64,000 nt of DNA from an uncultured Alphaproteobacteria bacterium (GTDB lineage Bacteria; Pseudomonadota; Alphaproteobacteria; JALCBB01). Location of the stretch: the NCBI GenBank assembly GCA_958267355.1, contig OY279575.1:1182295-1246294 (forward strand), given 5' to 3'. Shown one piece after another: positions 1-8,992 of this stretch. How positions within the stretch are numbered: position 1 is the stretch's first letter; each line of letters opens with the position of its first letter. Under the pieces are notes generated by a model. It was not told the DNA's origin and made no database searches. It worked only from the letters and a program-made list of their open reading frames with translations. The position numbers and the translations under genes were made by a program.

Positions 1-1127
1 CGGGCGAGTCCATCTAGCATGTATGACAGGCTACGCCCAGAAATCCGTTCGGCTTTGGAGCTTTGCAGGTTTTCGTAGGCATCGGTGGGAGCGTCGGGCT
101 TCCACCCGCCTATTTCTTTTTGCGTGGCTTTTTGTGCGGCTTGGAAGACCGAAGCCAAAGTGCCTTGATTGTTCTTGATGATATTATCTACACCTGCGGG
201 CAGGGAGTCTGACTTAGACAAAATAGAAGTCAGCTCGCTATTGGCTTGTTGGACAACCGAGTGCATTAAGGCGTTGCGTACTTCGGCACGATCTTTGACA
301 GAAACTTGTCCTTTAGAGTTTTGCATCACGCGGTCTACGGCATTGGTTAGCTCGGCGTTGTGCTGCATCAAGCCTTCCGCCAGCTGAAAGGGTTGGGCTT
401 TACCACTAGCGAGTTGTTCGCCCATACGGGTTAGATGTGAAGTGGCTGAAGCTAAGTTATTATTTAGAGCTTTGACTTCTGCGTCGTTATTGACGAAACC
501 TGAAGCGATACGGGTGGCAAGGTTTGTGTGCGGTACTGCCGCCTTCGGAGAAGAACTAAAAACTGCGGAAGTAAAAGAAGTGCCTTTTTCGGAAGCGGCG
601 TGTCCGACACTGCCGCGCAGGGCTGTGTCGTAGGTGGTGACGAAGTTATGCTTCTGGGCGGGCGTTGGCTTATCAGGAAAGCCAATATCGTTCAGCTCTT
701 GTGTTCGTGGCGTACCTGGACGCGGAGTCACCATACGAACGCCGCTAAACTCGTTCATTACATTGTTGGCGGCGGTGGTGTTCATTGCCTCACTGCGGCG
801 GATTCCTTCTAAGGCGCGGGCGACATCGCCGCGAGTGGATTTGGCATTGATCTGGGTGCGCAGTTGGTCGGCGGCGGCATCGCCGAAGCGGGAGCGGATC
901 ATTCCCTGAAAGGCGGACAGGGCGCGTTCGTGGCGTGTGGTTTTGCTGGCACCGATACCGATACGGGCGAAGGCACTGCGTAGGGATGAAACGATACGGC
1001 TTCGCAGGCTTCCACTGCCTTGTAGGTTTTTGCCGCTATGGTCGGTGCGGAAGGGCAGGTCAGGACGATTCTGCAGTTGTTCTTGCAGTCCGCGTAGATT
1101 GCTGGTGTTTGCGATATTGTTTGCCAT
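1..1127 (-). CDS. Candidate T3SS-secreted protein A (partial, runs off left edge)
   Basis: An open frame reads leftward from an ATG at 1127 to the window edge with no stop, giving about 375 visible codons. I do not recognise the family. The N-terminus is polar and rich in Ser, Asn and Gln (MANNIANTSN), as is common for T3SS substrates. A segment RIVSSLRSAFARIGIG, followed by a short FQGMIRSRFG element, has a close counterpart in the next gene (KIVYAIRLAFQAIGIG ... FRAMIRDRYP), and weaker similarity continues through the helical middle part, so the two are paralogues. It lies 42 bp after that gene, downstream of sctF and two CesT-like chaperones. No enzymatic motif was seen. A secreted effector or accessory translocator is inferred from position, composition and the tandem paralogue only. 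Confidence 0.6.
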   Translation of the reverse strand, partial: MANNIANTSNLRGLQEQLQNRPDLPFRTDHSGKNLQGSGSLRSRIVSSLRSAFARIGIGASKTTRHERALSAFQGMIRSRFGDAAADQLRTQINAKSTRGDVARALEGIRRSEAMNTTAANNVMNEFSGVRMVTPRPGTPRTQELNDIGFPDKPTPAQKHNFVTTYDTALRGSVGHAASEKGTSFTSAVFSSSPKAAVPHTNLATRIASGFVNNDAEVKALNNNLASATSHLTRMGEQLASGKAQPFQLAEGLMQHNAELTNAVDRVMQNSKGQVSVKDRAEVRNALMHSVVQQANSELTSILSKSDSLPAGVDNIIKNNQGTLASVFQAAQKATQKEIGGWKPDAPTDAYENLQSSKAERISGRSLSYMLDGLA

Positions 1128-1169
1128 GGGATGCACTTTGTCTGTTTGCGTCTTGTGTGTAGATGGGTA

Positions 1170-2504
1170 TTACCAGTCGTGGGCATCGGCGGTTAAGATT
1201 TCGGCTAAGCCGTGTACATCGGTATCGCCGCTCATGCGCATTAGTTCGGCTTGGTCTGTGTCTAGGCCTTGGGCGGCGGCGTCTAGCCAGGCGGGACGCA
1301 GGGCATCTTTGCCGCCTTCGGGGTCAGAGCGCAGACACGAGTCGTAGAACTCCACTAGGCTACGCGGAGACGACTGCAAGCGCATTGCTTCGGCGAAGTC
1401 TTCATTGCCATTGGCAAGGCGTGGGGCTTGTACTTGGGCGATATTGGCGGCGGCAAGGACAGCGGCGAATGACTTGGCGTTATCGCGAAAGACTTCGCCG
1501 ATTTTGATTTGCTCACTGCTGGCGTGGTCGCGTGAGCGGGCATTGGCGAGTCCGCTACGAGCGGAAGCATAAATATTCTGTTCTAGCCCGCGTTGGGTTT
1601 CGGCAAGATCGGCTTGCGATAGGTTTGGGTCAGCGGTGCGCAGGGCAGACATTGTGCGGTTGATTTGCTGATTGAACTTGGCGAGATGCAGGGCCAGGTC
1701 TTTGGGGGAAGGCTCGGGGAAAGTCATACCAGCGGCGAGAGTTGAAAGGTGTCTTCCTGCTTCGGTTTTTTGGGTTTGGAACTGGTCGTAGGCGGAAGGA
1801 TTCATTGCGATGGCTTTCGCGACTCGTGCGGCGGTGGTGGCGATTTTTGCGTCTAGCTTGGCTTGTCCGCGTGTGGGTTTGGCGGGAGCATTGGCTTCTT
1901 GTGGTTCATCGCCTGTTGGCAGGGGAATTTTGCCTGAGAAATCTACGCCATTATTCATGGCGTGATGATTGATTAGCCCGCGTGAGATTTCGCCGTAGAT
2001 TGATTCGAAGGCGGCGACTTGTTTGCCATCCATACCTTTCGGATAGCCTGCGTCTGCCAGCACTTTTTTCAGGTCTGAGCGATTGCCAGACGCGATACCA
2101 TTGGGAGACAAACCCCGAGCGGCATCATCGGCGGCATTTTGCAAACGTTGTGAGTCGGTGACAAGTCCTTTCAGCACGGAGACGATATTGCGTCCTTTGG
2201 TGCCAGACTTCTCCAACTTCGCGGACGCGGCGTGGGCTAGGCTTGCGGGATAGCGATCACGGATCATCGCGCGGAATTCGTCTAAGCCAGCGGCTTGTCG
2301 GGCGGCACGGGTTGGATCGCGTCCGATACCGATTGCCTGAAAGGCGAGGCGAATGGCATAGACGATTTTGCCGCCGAAGCCACGGGCGGCGAAGCCTTTG
2401 TCTACTCCGTTGCCTTCTTTATTGACGCGCAACGAAGTGAGTGGCTGTGAGCGCATTGTCTCTTGTAGTTGGGTGAGACTTACATTTGAGCGAATACCGT
2501 TCAT
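1170..2504 (-). CDS. Candidate T3SS-secreted protein B, paralogue of the neighbouring gene
   Basis: A 444-residue protein with an ATG at 2504 preceded by a weak AGGT ribosome site. The N-terminus (about residues 1-45) is polar and looks disordered. Residues about 45-75 contain KIVYAIRLAFQAIGIG and FRAMIRDRYP, matching the same positions of the next gene. The rest is predicted mostly helical, with Ala-, Gln- and Asn-rich stretches and no membrane segment or signal peptide. The absence of a Sec signal and the location inside a T3SS cluster, right after sctF, fit a secreted substrate. Function is unknown; a structural or regulatory T3SS protein is the alternative. Confidence 0.6.
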   Translation of the reverse strand: MNGIRSNVSLTQLQETMRSQPLTSLRVNKEGNGVDKGFAARGFGGKIVYAIRLAFQAIGIGRDPTRAARQAAGLDEFRAMIRDRYPASLAHAASAKLEKSGTKGRNIVSVLKGLVTDSQRLQNAADDAARGLSPNGIASGNRSDLKKVLADAGYPKGMDGKQVAAFESIYGEISRGLINHHAMNNGVDFSGKIPLPTGDEPQEANAPAKPTRGQAKLDAKIATTAARVAKAIAMNPSAYDQFQTQKTEAGRHLSTLAAGMTFPEPSPKDLALHLAKFNQQINRTMSALRTADPNLSQADLAETQRGLEQNIYASARSGLANARSRDHASSEQIKIGEVFRDNAKSFAAVLAAANIAQVQAPRLANGNEDFAEAMRLQSSPRSLVEFYDSCLRSDPEGGKDALRPAWLDAAAQGLDTDQAELMRMSGDTDVHGLAEILTADAHDW

Positions 2505-2574
2505 TTTGGCTACCTGCGAACTTGGATTTGATTTCCCCGTTGTTTCTTTAGGGTTGGTTTTAGGGTTGGGTTTT

Positions 2575-2820
2575 TTAGAAGCGTTGCACGACGGCTTTGA
2601 GCATATCGTCCATGGCTTTGGTAAGACTGGCTTGTAGTTGGGTGGCGATACTTGCCTTCATCATTTTGACTTGCATTTTTAGCAGGTCAGATTGATTGGT
2701 TGGGTCCATATTTTGCGAGAAGTCTTGTACATCCTTCATGGCGGCGGAAGCCTGCTCGCTGACTTTCTGGAAGCTATCTATAGAAAGACCACTTCCACTT
2801 ACACCTGATAGATCAGCCAT
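2575..2820 (-). CDS. sctF: T3SS needle subunit SctF
   Basis: An 81-residue protein with the size and build of YscF/MxiH/PrgI needle subunits: a flexible polar N-terminus with Gly/Ser (LSGVSGSGLSIDSF), then two amphipathic helices separated by a short Pro-containing turn (around MDPTNQSDLL, residues 38-47), and a helical C-terminus ending AVVQRF. It has no signal peptide, as expected for a subunit exported through the T3SS itself. Upstream on the same strand are a small coiled-coil protein and two CesT-like chaperones; the putative needle co-chaperone sctG lies in the other leftward block. A TCCAAGGAGAGAATT context just before the ATG provides a good ribosome site. The polymer forms the extracellular needle. 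Confidence 0.85.
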   Translation of the reverse strand: MADLSGVSGSGLSIDSFQKVSEQASAAMKDVQDFSQNMDPTNQSDLLKMQVKMMKASIATQLQASLTKAMDDMLKAVVQRF

Positions 2821-2930
2821 AATTCTCTCCTTGGAACTCGTGTGGTTTATGGGTGGGGTATTGGGCGTTTTGGTTTGATACGCACGGGTTTAACGGGTGG
2901 GTTTAGACTTGTGGGGTTAGACTTGTGGAT

Positions 2931-3176
2931 TTAGATCGTGCGTTGATGGAAGAACGATATTGACGCGACAATTCGCTCGGCGGCGTCTAGGGCACCGATT
3001 TCGCTTTCTGTGGCTTGTGCTTGCTCTGGAGGCAAGCCTGCGTCAAGGGCTGATTTCAGCTCGTCGCGGCGGCTATGCAAGACTTTGTAGAGTTGGTCGC
3101 GTTTGGCGAGTCCGTCTTCGGCGGCGAGTTGTTCGCCGAGTGTGGTCATAGCGGGGAGAAGATGCTCGGTATTCAT
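2931..3176 (-). CDS. Small coiled-coil protein, candidate needle co-chaperone (YscE/EscE-like)
   Basis: An 81-residue, almost wholly helical acidic protein (MNTEHLLPAMTTLGEQLAAE...). Its length, two-helix appearance and place directly upstream of sctF fit the YscE/EscE/SsaE co-chaperones, which with SctG keep the needle subunit unpolymerised in the cytoplasm. Sequence conservation in that family is very low and I cannot point to a diagnostic motif, so the assignment rests on size and position. The 110 bp between this gene and sctF hold only a short TTAGACTTGTGG-type direct repeat (about 2905-2932). Confidence 0.45.
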   Translation of the reverse strand: MNTEHLLPAMTTLGEQLAAEDGLAKRDQLYKVLHSRRDELKSALDAGLPPEQAQATESEIGALDAAERIVASISFFHQRTI

Positions 3177-3277
3177 AAGATTTGTCTCTCTCTGTGGGGT
3201 TTTGCCTTTTGTGGCGGAGTGGTTTCGTGCTTGTTTCTGGTGCCTTTAGAGCATAGGGGGAGTATAGGGTATCTGCT

Positions 3278-3865
3278 TCACGCTCGCAGGATATGTTCTT
3301 GTGGTTTTTGCCCTTCGGCGGGGGTATTTTCAGCAGATTCACCCGAAATTCCCCCAGCTGATGTATGGGCGGGGTTATGGGCAGATTTATAGGCAATTTC
3401 GTGGAGCGACAGCCGCTCAAGGTCTTGGTTCCACAGGCGGGCGGTATCTAGAAAGCCTTCTAGCCACTGGCTCCAGTTGGCGACTTGGTCTTCTCCTAGC
3501 AAGGCCCGCAAGGGGTGGCGGGCTGACAGGGTTACCGCCTTGCCATCAGGAGTCAGCGAGAAGACAGGGTCAGATGGGGCAAACAGATAGTTATTCTGCT
3601 CCAAGACCTGCAACAGCACCCGTGGTGAGTCGGGGTCAGCGGCGTCTAGGCAGATATGCGTTACGACTTCTTCGTTGGCTTCGTCTAGCCCGATGTAGGC
3701 GATATCAGGAGCCGCGTCATCGCCCTGCCCGTCCGCTTCTGGACGCTCACGGGTGTAGAGAAAAATCGGCAAGTCCTGCCCGTCTTCGTTGGAAGCCGTA
3801 GGGACTTCCAACTGGTGGGCGGCAGAAAACGCCATCAAGAATTCATCCCACAGAGTCCGACTCAT
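3278..3865 (-). CDS. CesT/SycE-family class I T3SS chaperone
   Basis: A 195-residue acidic protein. The core (residues about 1-150) follows the CesT pattern: an N-terminal helix (WDEFLMAFSAAHQLEV), beta strands, a LLQVLEQNNYLFAPSDPVFSL stretch where the family has a helix plus strand, a VTLSARHPLRALL strand-turn, and a final helix with a Trp (FLDTARLWNQ). The tail beyond residue 165 is disordered and Gly/Ser/Pro-rich, longer than usual for the family (about 140 aa). Its ATG overlaps the stop of the preceding gene by 4 bp (3862-3865), so the two are translationally coupled and may form a heterodimer. It probably binds a substrate encoded nearby, such as the two paralogous secreted proteins downstream. 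Confidence 0.7.
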   Translation of the reverse strand: MSRTLWDEFLMAFSAAHQLEVPTASNEDGQDLPIFLYTRERPEADGQGDDAAPDIAYIGLDEANEEVVTHICLDAADPDSPRVLLQVLEQNNYLFAPSDPVFSLTPDGKAVTLSARHPLRALLGEDQVANWSQWLEGFLDTARLWNQDLERLSLHEIAYKSAHNPAHTSAGGISGESAENTPAEGQKPQEHILRA

Positions 3866-4383
3866 AAGCGCAATACCTTCTCTGGCTCACCTGTGCCGCC
3901 TGTACCGCCTCCTAAGCCCTCTGTGTGGCCTTTATCGCCATCTGTGGCACTTGCATCCCCAGAAGCATACCAGCCACCCAGCGAAGCCGTCAGTGCCTGT
4001 GCCAAAGCCTCAGGCGTTGGTACTTCGGCATCTAGCAAGACCGTGCGCTGAAACCGCAGGCGGCGGCTCATCGGCTCCACAACGGGGATAAACTCCCGCG
4101 TCATATCCGCACAATAGGAAGCAGACAAAGCCCGCACCTGGGCGGCAAAAGTGGGCAAGTTCTCCAGATCGGTAAAAGAAATCAAAAGCCGCTCGTCAGC
4201 GAATCGCGCTTCAATCCGCACGGCAGGGGAAGCGGCTTCCAGTAGCAAGCCATCGCTTGCCCCACTCTCGTCCGCAAGCGTGGCGTCAGCCGCTGTGGCG
4301 GCAGTGGCAGAAAGCGCACCTGCAAACGCCCGCAGGTATTCCTTCTGGGCTTGTGGCTCTGAAAGGTGTGTGGCTTGTGCCAT
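3862..4383 (-). CDS. CesT-like class I T3SS chaperone, partner of the overlapping gene
   Basis: About 173 residues from the ATG at 4383; a TTG three codons further up is less likely. The fold pattern resembles CesT chaperones: N-terminal helix (EPQAQKEYLRAFAGAL), strands VRIEARFADERLLISF, a helix LPTFAAQVRALSASYC, strands RRLRFQRTVLLDAEVP and a C-terminal helix PEALAQALTASLGGWY. The last 30 residues are Gly/Asp-rich and disordered. It is the first gene after a 459-bp gap and overlaps the next chaperone gene by 4 bp. The similarity is structural rather than by clear motifs, so confidence is moderate. Confidence 0.55.
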   Translation of the reverse strand: MAQATHLSEPQAQKEYLRAFAGALSATAATAADATLADESGASDGLLLEAASPAVRIEARFADERLLISFTDLENLPTFAAQVRALSASYCADMTREFIPVVEPMSRRLRFQRTVLLDAEVPTPEALAQALTASLGGWYASGDASATDGDKGHTEGLGGGTGGTGEPEKVLRL

Positions 4384-4842
4384 TAGCGGCAAGGCTCGTT
4401 AGCCCTTGTCTTGGCTCTTGTCCCGAAGTGGTGGGGGACAATTGCGTTGAGGAAACACCCAGAACACGAGCCACCACTCGTGCTCCGAGTTCAACGGGAA
4501 CTATCAGCAGGGAAGGCAGGTGCCAGTCTGGAGCCCCGTTTTGTTTCCTCATTGTAGAAGATGAACGATTTTTGGGGGATTGCAAATTGTAAATTGTGGA
4601 ATTCAGAAAAAACAAAGGCTTATTTCTGTGGATAAAAAAACAACTTTTGATAGAAGTTTGTATGAATTTACAACTTTAAATGATTTTCTCGCCTGACTCC
4701 CTTGCCTAGCCTAGATTAGCGGGAAATTAGCGGCTTTCCGCTCTTCCCGAGCCCTAGACCAGCGACTTGCCCCCTTACCTGCCCTATTACCTGCCCCCTT
4801 ACCTTCCCCTACTTCCCTAGCCCTACGCCAGCGGCATAGCCC
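4384..4842. promoter_or_regulatory. 459-bp gap with AT-rich core, probable promoter region of the sctF/chaperone block
   Basis: No gene is supported here. The stretch 4555-4690 is distinctly AT-rich (runs of A and T, e.g. around 4600-4650) between GC-richer flanks and lies upstream of the leftward chaperone-sctF-secreted-protein block, so it is the likeliest promoter region. I could not fix a convincing -35/-10 pair. Positions 4740-4840 (just after sctO) contain short CCTTACCTGCCC-type repeats. Confidence 0.3.
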
Positions 4843-5358
4843 CTAGCGGCGGGAACGGGCAAACCGCGCTTCGGTCAAGCCATCCAGCAGCAAATCCGCC
4901 TGCCGCTCTTCTTCTTTGCGAGCGGCGGCAGTGGCGCGTTCTTGCAAGGTCAGCAAAGCTTCGCGTTTGCGCTCCAAGCGGCGTAAGGCGTGGCGGGCTT
5001 CTTCTAGGGCAGTTTCCCGCTCCGCCACCACTTCTGCCGCCAAGCGGCTTGCTTCTTCTAGGCGACTGCGCTCCACCAAAACTTCTGCCGCATCGGTGCG
5101 GGCATCTTCCACGGCTTGAAGCTTCGTCTCACGCCCCAAAACAGGAGCATAACAAGCCGCAATTAATTCCGCCTGTCGCTCGGCATATTCAGCCACGGCT
5201 TGACGGGAAAGTTCTAGCTCTTCCCGTGCCACCAAAACTGCCCGCTCTGCCGCTCGCACTTCTGTTTCGGCTCGCTCAACCCGCCGATCGCGCAAGGCTA
5301 CCAATTGCGCCAAAGCGCCACCTTGATTTTGTCCGCCTACCACTGCCCCTAACTCCAC
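4843..5358 (-). CDS. sctO: T3SS stalk protein SctO (YscO/FliJ-like)
   Basis: A 171-residue protein consisting almost entirely of charged coiled coil (VALRDRRVERAETEVRAAE ... ARHALRRLERKREALLTLQ), the hallmark of YscO/FliJ, the central stalk that sits in the ATPase hexamer and contacts the export gate. It directly follows the ATPase gene, the conserved place for sctO. The start used is a GTG at 5358, 51 bp after sctN; there is no better ATG near the start. Primary sequence is poorly conserved in this family, so the call depends on coiled-coil content, size and position. Confidence 0.75.
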   Translation of the reverse strand: MELGAVVGGQNQGGALAQLVALRDRRVERAETEVRAAERAVLVAREELELSRQAVAEYAERQAELIAACYAPVLGRETKLQAVEDARTDAAEVLVERSRLEEASRLAAEVVAERETALEEARHALRRLERKREALLTLQERATAAARKEEERQADLLLDGLTEARFARSRR

Positions 5359-5409
5359 CCGTAAGCCTTGCCCCTAATTCTACGCCTAGCCCCACGCCTA
5401 ATTCTGCCC

Positions 5410-6774
5410 CTAACTCTCAAGTGCCTGCATCTTCTGCAAGGTCTCGTCAAAGTCGCTGAACTCTCGTGTGCCTTGCTTCAAAAACATCTGAATCGCATCG
5501 CGCTTGGCAATCGCTGTGTCCGTAGTCGCGTCTGACCCTTCGCTGTACTCACCAACCCGTATCAAAAGCTCGGCGTTTTCGTATGCCGCCATAAGCTCCC
5601 GCCACCGCCGAGCCGCCGCTTGATGTTCGGGCGTGGTGATATTCGTCATAACCCGACTGGCAGAGCGCAAAACATCTACCGCTGGATAATGCCCTGCCGA
5701 TGCTAAATCCCGCGACAGAATAATATGCCCATCCAAAATTGACCGCGTTTCATCGGCGACAGGCTCGGTCATATCATCGCCTTCCACCAAGACCGTATAG
5801 AAAGCGGTGATAGATCCTGTTTTGCCCATACCCGAACGCTCCATCAGGCGGGGCAGAGTGGCAAAGACCGAAGGCGGAAACCCCCGCCGCGTTGGTGGTT
5901 CCCCAGCCGCTAAGCCGATTTCCCGCACGGCACGGGCAAAGCGCGTGACTGAGTCCATCAACAGCAGAACCCGCTTGCCATTGTCGCGGAAATACTCCGC
6001 CACGGCGGTTGCGACCCAAGCCGCTCGCGCGCGCTCCATAGATGATCTGTCAGAAGTGGCGATTACCAAGACCGAACGTTTCATACCTTCTTCGCCCAAA
6101 TTGTCTTCTATGAACTCGCGCACTTCGCGTCCGCGTTCGCCAATCAGAGCTACCACCGTTACATCAACCTGCGCTCCTAGCACCATTGAAGACAGCAGAG
6201 TGCTTTTCCCCACACCTGCGGCGGCAAAGATTCCGAGCCGTTGCCCTTCGCCGCAGGTCAGCAAGCCATCTAGGCAACGCACACCCAACGGCAAGGGATG
6301 GCGAATCAACTGCCGTTGCAACGGGTCAGGAGCTGACCGATAGAGCGGATAGCGTTTCGCTGTCTCCAAGTCTATATGCGGCTTGCCGTCTAGGGGTCTG
6401 CCCATTCCATCTAGTACCCGCCCAAGCAAGGCATCGCTGACAGGCACTTCTTGGCTACGCCCTGTCGGGACTACCAAAGTCTGCGACGACAAGCCCAAAA
6501 GCTCGCCATAGACCGACAAGATAGCCGCGTTGTCCTCAAAGCCTACGACTTCGCCTTCGCCCAAAAGCCTACCGCGTGGGTCGCGCAACTCACAGACTTC
6601 TCCGACACTGGCGTTCGGCACCAGAGCTTTGACCAGTGTCCCCACCACTTCGGTAACCCGCCCCGTAATCATAGTAATCCGCGATGCGGCTAGCCGCGTG
6701 CCGATTCTATCCACGGCGGGAGCTAACGGATTAGAGGAATCACCCGCTTCCTGATTTTTTTCGTCCGTAAACAT
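5410..6774 (-). CDS. sctN: T3SS ATPase SctN
   Basis: A hexameric ATPase that strips chaperones from substrates and powers unfolding at the base of the secretion machine. From the ATG at 6774 it has 454 residues. A beta-barrel N-terminal domain ([27 protein letters not shown]) is followed by the catalytic domain with the P-loop AAAGVGKST at about 181-190, [16 protein letters not shown], Walker [18 protein letters not shown], and the secretion-ATPase signature [42 protein letters not shown] is also conserved. A longer frame up to 6858 would overlap sctL by 74 bp and adds unconserved residues, so I reject it. It lies 10 bp after sctL. It is distinguished from flagellar FliI mainly by context. 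Confidence 0.93.
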   Translation of the reverse strand: MFTDEKNQEAGDSSNPLAPAVDRIGTRLAASRITMITGRVTEVVGTLVKALVPNASVGEVCELRDPRGRLLGEGEVVGFEDNAAILSVYGELLGLSSQTLVVPTGRSQEVPVSDALLGRVLDGMGRPLDGKPHIDLETAKRYPLYRSAPDPLQRQLIRHPLPLGVRCLDGLLTCGEGQRLGIFAAAGVGKSTLLSSMVLGAQVDVTVVALIGERGREVREFIEDNLGEEGMKRSVLVIATSDRSSMERARAAWVATAVAEYFRDNGKRVLLLMDSVTRFARAVREIGLAAGEPPTRRGFPPSVFATLPRLMERSGMGKTGSITAFYTVLVEGDDMTEPVADETRSILDGHIILSRDLASAGHYPAVDVLRSASRVMTNITTPEHQAAARRWRELMAAYENAELLIRVGEYSEGSDATTDTAIAKRDAIQMFLKQGTREFSDFDETLQKMQALES

Positions 6775-6784
6775 TACGCAAACA

Positions 6785-7495
6785 TTACTCAAACCGCACT
6801 GCCAGCGGATCTGAGCCTTCTGGCGTGTCCTTGGCTTCACCCCTACCTTCGCCTTCACCTCTGCCTTCGCCTTCGCCCGTAGCTTCGCCTTCGGTATCGC
6901 TATCGGTCAGAGCTTGACGCAAGACATCAAGCTGACGCGGTAGGCTTAGGTCCACAACGCCGAGTGCTGATTCTAAAACGCATTCTTCGGGTCCGAGGGC
7001 AGGGTCTGGCTCTATCCTTAGCGGAGCTGCTGCATTGCGCCGTACCCGTTCTTCTAGGGCTTGCTGTAGCGGCTCCACCTGCTCGGGAGCGACTCTAAGT
7101 CGTAGCTCAGGTAGCCCCTGGAAGTCTTCTAGGGCTCGCCTGACCACCTTCGCCAATAATTCTGCGTCATCCATCTCGCCGATGATTCGCTCCACTGCAC
7201 GGGCGACTAGCGCGCCTAGTTGTTTTTCCATGCCATCCACCCAAGATCTGGCTCGTCCTACCTGTTCGGTCTGCATTTTGGCAAGGACAGCTTTGGCTTC
7301 TAGCTGTCCGTCTTGGTAGCCTCGGCGTTTTTCGGCTTCGTAGGCGGTGGCGGCGCGTTCTAGCACGGCGTCGGCTTCTTCTTGGGCGGTGTCTAGGAGC
7401 GCACGGGCTTCGCGAAGCTTTTCGTACTCGGACGATTTAAGCACTTGCCCGCTGACGCGCCATGCTCCGTGTTTTATGATGGCAACCAGCGGCAT
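6785..7495 (-). CDS. sctL: T3SS ATPase stator SctL (YscL/HrpE/FliH-like)
   Basis: A 236-residue peripheral stator linking the ATPase to the cytoplasmic ring. N-terminal [19 protein letters not shown] resembles YscL starts. A long charged coiled coil follows (residues 25-90), then the C-terminal domain with [41 protein letters not shown] and [25 protein letters not shown], which is typical of the family. The last ~35 residues form an odd acidic Gly/Glu tail ([17 protein letters not shown]) coded by short repeats, not seen in most SctL proteins. The start overlaps the end of sctK by 22 bp. Confidence 0.88.
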   Translation of the reverse strand: MPLVAIIKHGAWRVSGQVLKSSEYEKLREARALLDTAQEEADAVLERAATAYEAEKRRGYQDGQLEAKAVLAKMQTEQVGRARSWVDGMEKQLGALVARAVERIIGEMDDAELLAKVVRRALEDFQGLPELRLRVAPEQVEPLQQALEERVRRNAAAPLRIEPDPALGPEECVLESALGVVDLSLPRQLDVLRQALTDSDTEGEATGEGEGRGEGEGRGEAKDTPEGSDPLAVRFE

Positions 7496-8184
7496 TCTGG
7501 AAATAGTCTTTCTAACAGGCGTGAAGGCCAGCCCTTGTCGCTCAGGGTTGGCGGATGCAACACGGGGGCAAACGGCACTGCCGCCGACTCGGATGTAGCC
7601 TGCAAGGGAGTCGCTTGCACAGGCGGAAACTTGAGCCTAAGCCGTAGTATCCAAGCTGACCCGACAGAGGGAAGCATAGACTCCCACAGTTTGCGTCCTA
7701 AGTTCAGAGTTGTCTCGGGGCTTTGCCAGGGCAAATCGCTTGCCGCCGTAAACGGATTTTCGTGTTCTGCCAAAAAGTTGTGCGTGGCTTCGTCGTAGGT
7801 TTCTGCCAGCGTGCGGATAAGTCTTCCGTCAATCAGGCGGCGGTACCAATCGCGATGACAGGCAAGTCCTAGATGGGTGGCGAACTTTCGCGACTCAGTC
7901 CGCGAGAGCAACAAAGCCCGTCCTGCCGCCGTAGCAAACGGAGGCGAGTCACTCGGCCAGCCCAAATTAAACCGCGCAAAAATCACCCGCGACAGGGCAG
8001 GTGTGGCTTGTATCTTCTCCATCAGGGCAGGAGGTAAAGAATCTTCCTCCGCCGACTTCAGCACCGCCAGCCAGCCCGCATCTATTGTTGCGGCAGGATT
8101 TGCAAGCAAAGCCAAAGTGCGTTTGCTCAGCGGCGTGTTGCTCGCCAAGTCGGGCAGATCCGCAAGCGGAGAAGTATCAGCCAT
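7474..8184 (-). CDS. sctK: T3SS sorting-platform protein SctK (YscK-like)
   Basis: The accessory protein that links the cytoplasmic SctQ pods to the SctD ring. From the ATG at 8184 it has 236 residues; a GTG at 8241 would overlap sctJ and is possible but lacks a better ribosome site (AGGGGCT stands before the ATG). Features include LLANPAATIDAGWL near the N-terminus, a central FARFNLGWPSDSPPFATAAGR region, and LGLACHRDWYRRLIDGRLI, which resembles the helical core of YscK/OrgA-type proteins. It sits between sctJ and sctL as in Yersinia. The family is weakly conserved; position supplies much of the confidence. Confidence 0.75.
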   Translation of the reverse strand: MADTSPLADLPDLASNTPLSKRTLALLANPAATIDAGWLAVLKSAEEDSLPPALMEKIQATPALSRVIFARFNLGWPSDSPPFATAAGRALLLSRTESRKFATHLGLACHRDWYRRLIDGRLIRTLAETYDEATHNFLAEHENPFTAASDLPWQSPETTLNLGRKLWESMLPSVGSAWILRLRLKFPPVQATPLQATSESAAVPFAPVLHPPTLSDKGWPSRLLERLFPECRWLPS

Positions 8185-8215
8185 AGCCCCTAGCAAGCCC
8201 CTTCTTAGCCCCTTC

Positions 8216-8992
8216 CTAACCTGCCGAAGGCGGAGGTACACGACGGGCTGTGAGATTTATCCGCACCAGCACGACAACAACCAGCAGGAAGACCACAGCA
8301 ATTGCCGCCAATAAAACCAGCATACGCGGCTCGTCTTCGGCACGGACACTAATCCCCAAGACCGAACGGTACCGCGGTGGCGGTGGAGTCGCCCGTAAAA
8401 TCTGTGGGCGTGGCTCTGCTAGTACTTCTACTGACTCGGCGGCGAGTCCATCTACTGAGTCGGCGACTAGGCGGCGAATTCGCGGAATCAAACTATCGGC
8501 ATCAAACTCTGGGTCATACTGGATGAACACCGAAGCGCGGGCTTCGTGCTTCAAGTCGTGTCCTTCGTGAGGCAAAACAATATGGACACGATTTTCGGTA
8601 ATTCCACTAAATAGCGACAAGGTGTTTGTAAGCTCTTGGCTTATGCCATAGACCAGCCGCACCCGCTCTTCAAAAGGAGTCGGCACCAAGCCGCTTGGCT
8701 GAAAGATTTGCCCTAAGTTTTCGTGGCTACGACGCGGATAGCCATAGCGCGATAGAATTCCCACGGCGGAGGAAAAATCGGCTTCATCCACAAGGATTTG
8801 GTATTCCGTGGTCTTGGGCTGTAGCTTCTTGGACGCGTTTATCTCACTGCGAGCCAAGATGGCGATGATTTCGTTTGCCTCGCGTTCAGGAACGGCACGG
8901 AACAGCTCGGTTTCGCAAGCGGCGAGCAGAACCAGCAACGCCAGACAGGCCAAGCCGCGGACGATATCCAAGCGTACAGAAAGATAGCTCAC
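8216..8992 (-). CDS. sctJ: T3SS inner-membrane ring lipoprotein SctJ
   Basis: A 258-residue YscJ/PrgK-family lipoprotein forming the inner membrane ring. It begins with a signal peptide and lipobox (LLVLLAAC, Cys about residue 26). The conserved ring-building domains follow: RAVPEREANEIIAILARSEI, EYQILVDEADFSSAVGILSRYGYPR, EERVRLVYGISQELTNTLSLFSGITENRVHIVLP and ASVFIQYDPEFDADSLIPRIRRLVADSVDGL. A C-terminal membrane helix (about 222-245, VLLAAIAVVFLLVVVVLV) precedes a short basic tail. The GTG start overlaps the sctI stop by 4 bp (GTGA). Confidence 0.93.
   Translation of the reverse strand: MSYLSVRLDIVRGLACLALLVLLAACETELFRAVPEREANEIIAILARSEINASKKLQPKTTEYQILVDEADFSSAVGILSRYGYPRRSHENLGQIFQPSGLVPTPFEERVRLVYGISQELTNTLSLFSGITENRVHIVLPHEGHDLKHEARASVFIQYDPEFDADSLIPRIRRLVADSVDGLAAESVEVLAEPRPQILRATPPPPRYRSVLGISVRAEDEPRMLVLLAAIAVVFLLVVVVLVRINLTARRVPPPSAG

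Noticed and set aside
3301..3801. 166-residue plus-strand frame
   Set aside because: It is antisense to the CesT-like chaperone, which has better composition, coupling and family pattern.
6775..6858. 28-residue N-terminal extension of SctN
   Set aside because: It would overlap sctL by 74 bp and is not conserved; an ATG at 6774 gives the normal length.
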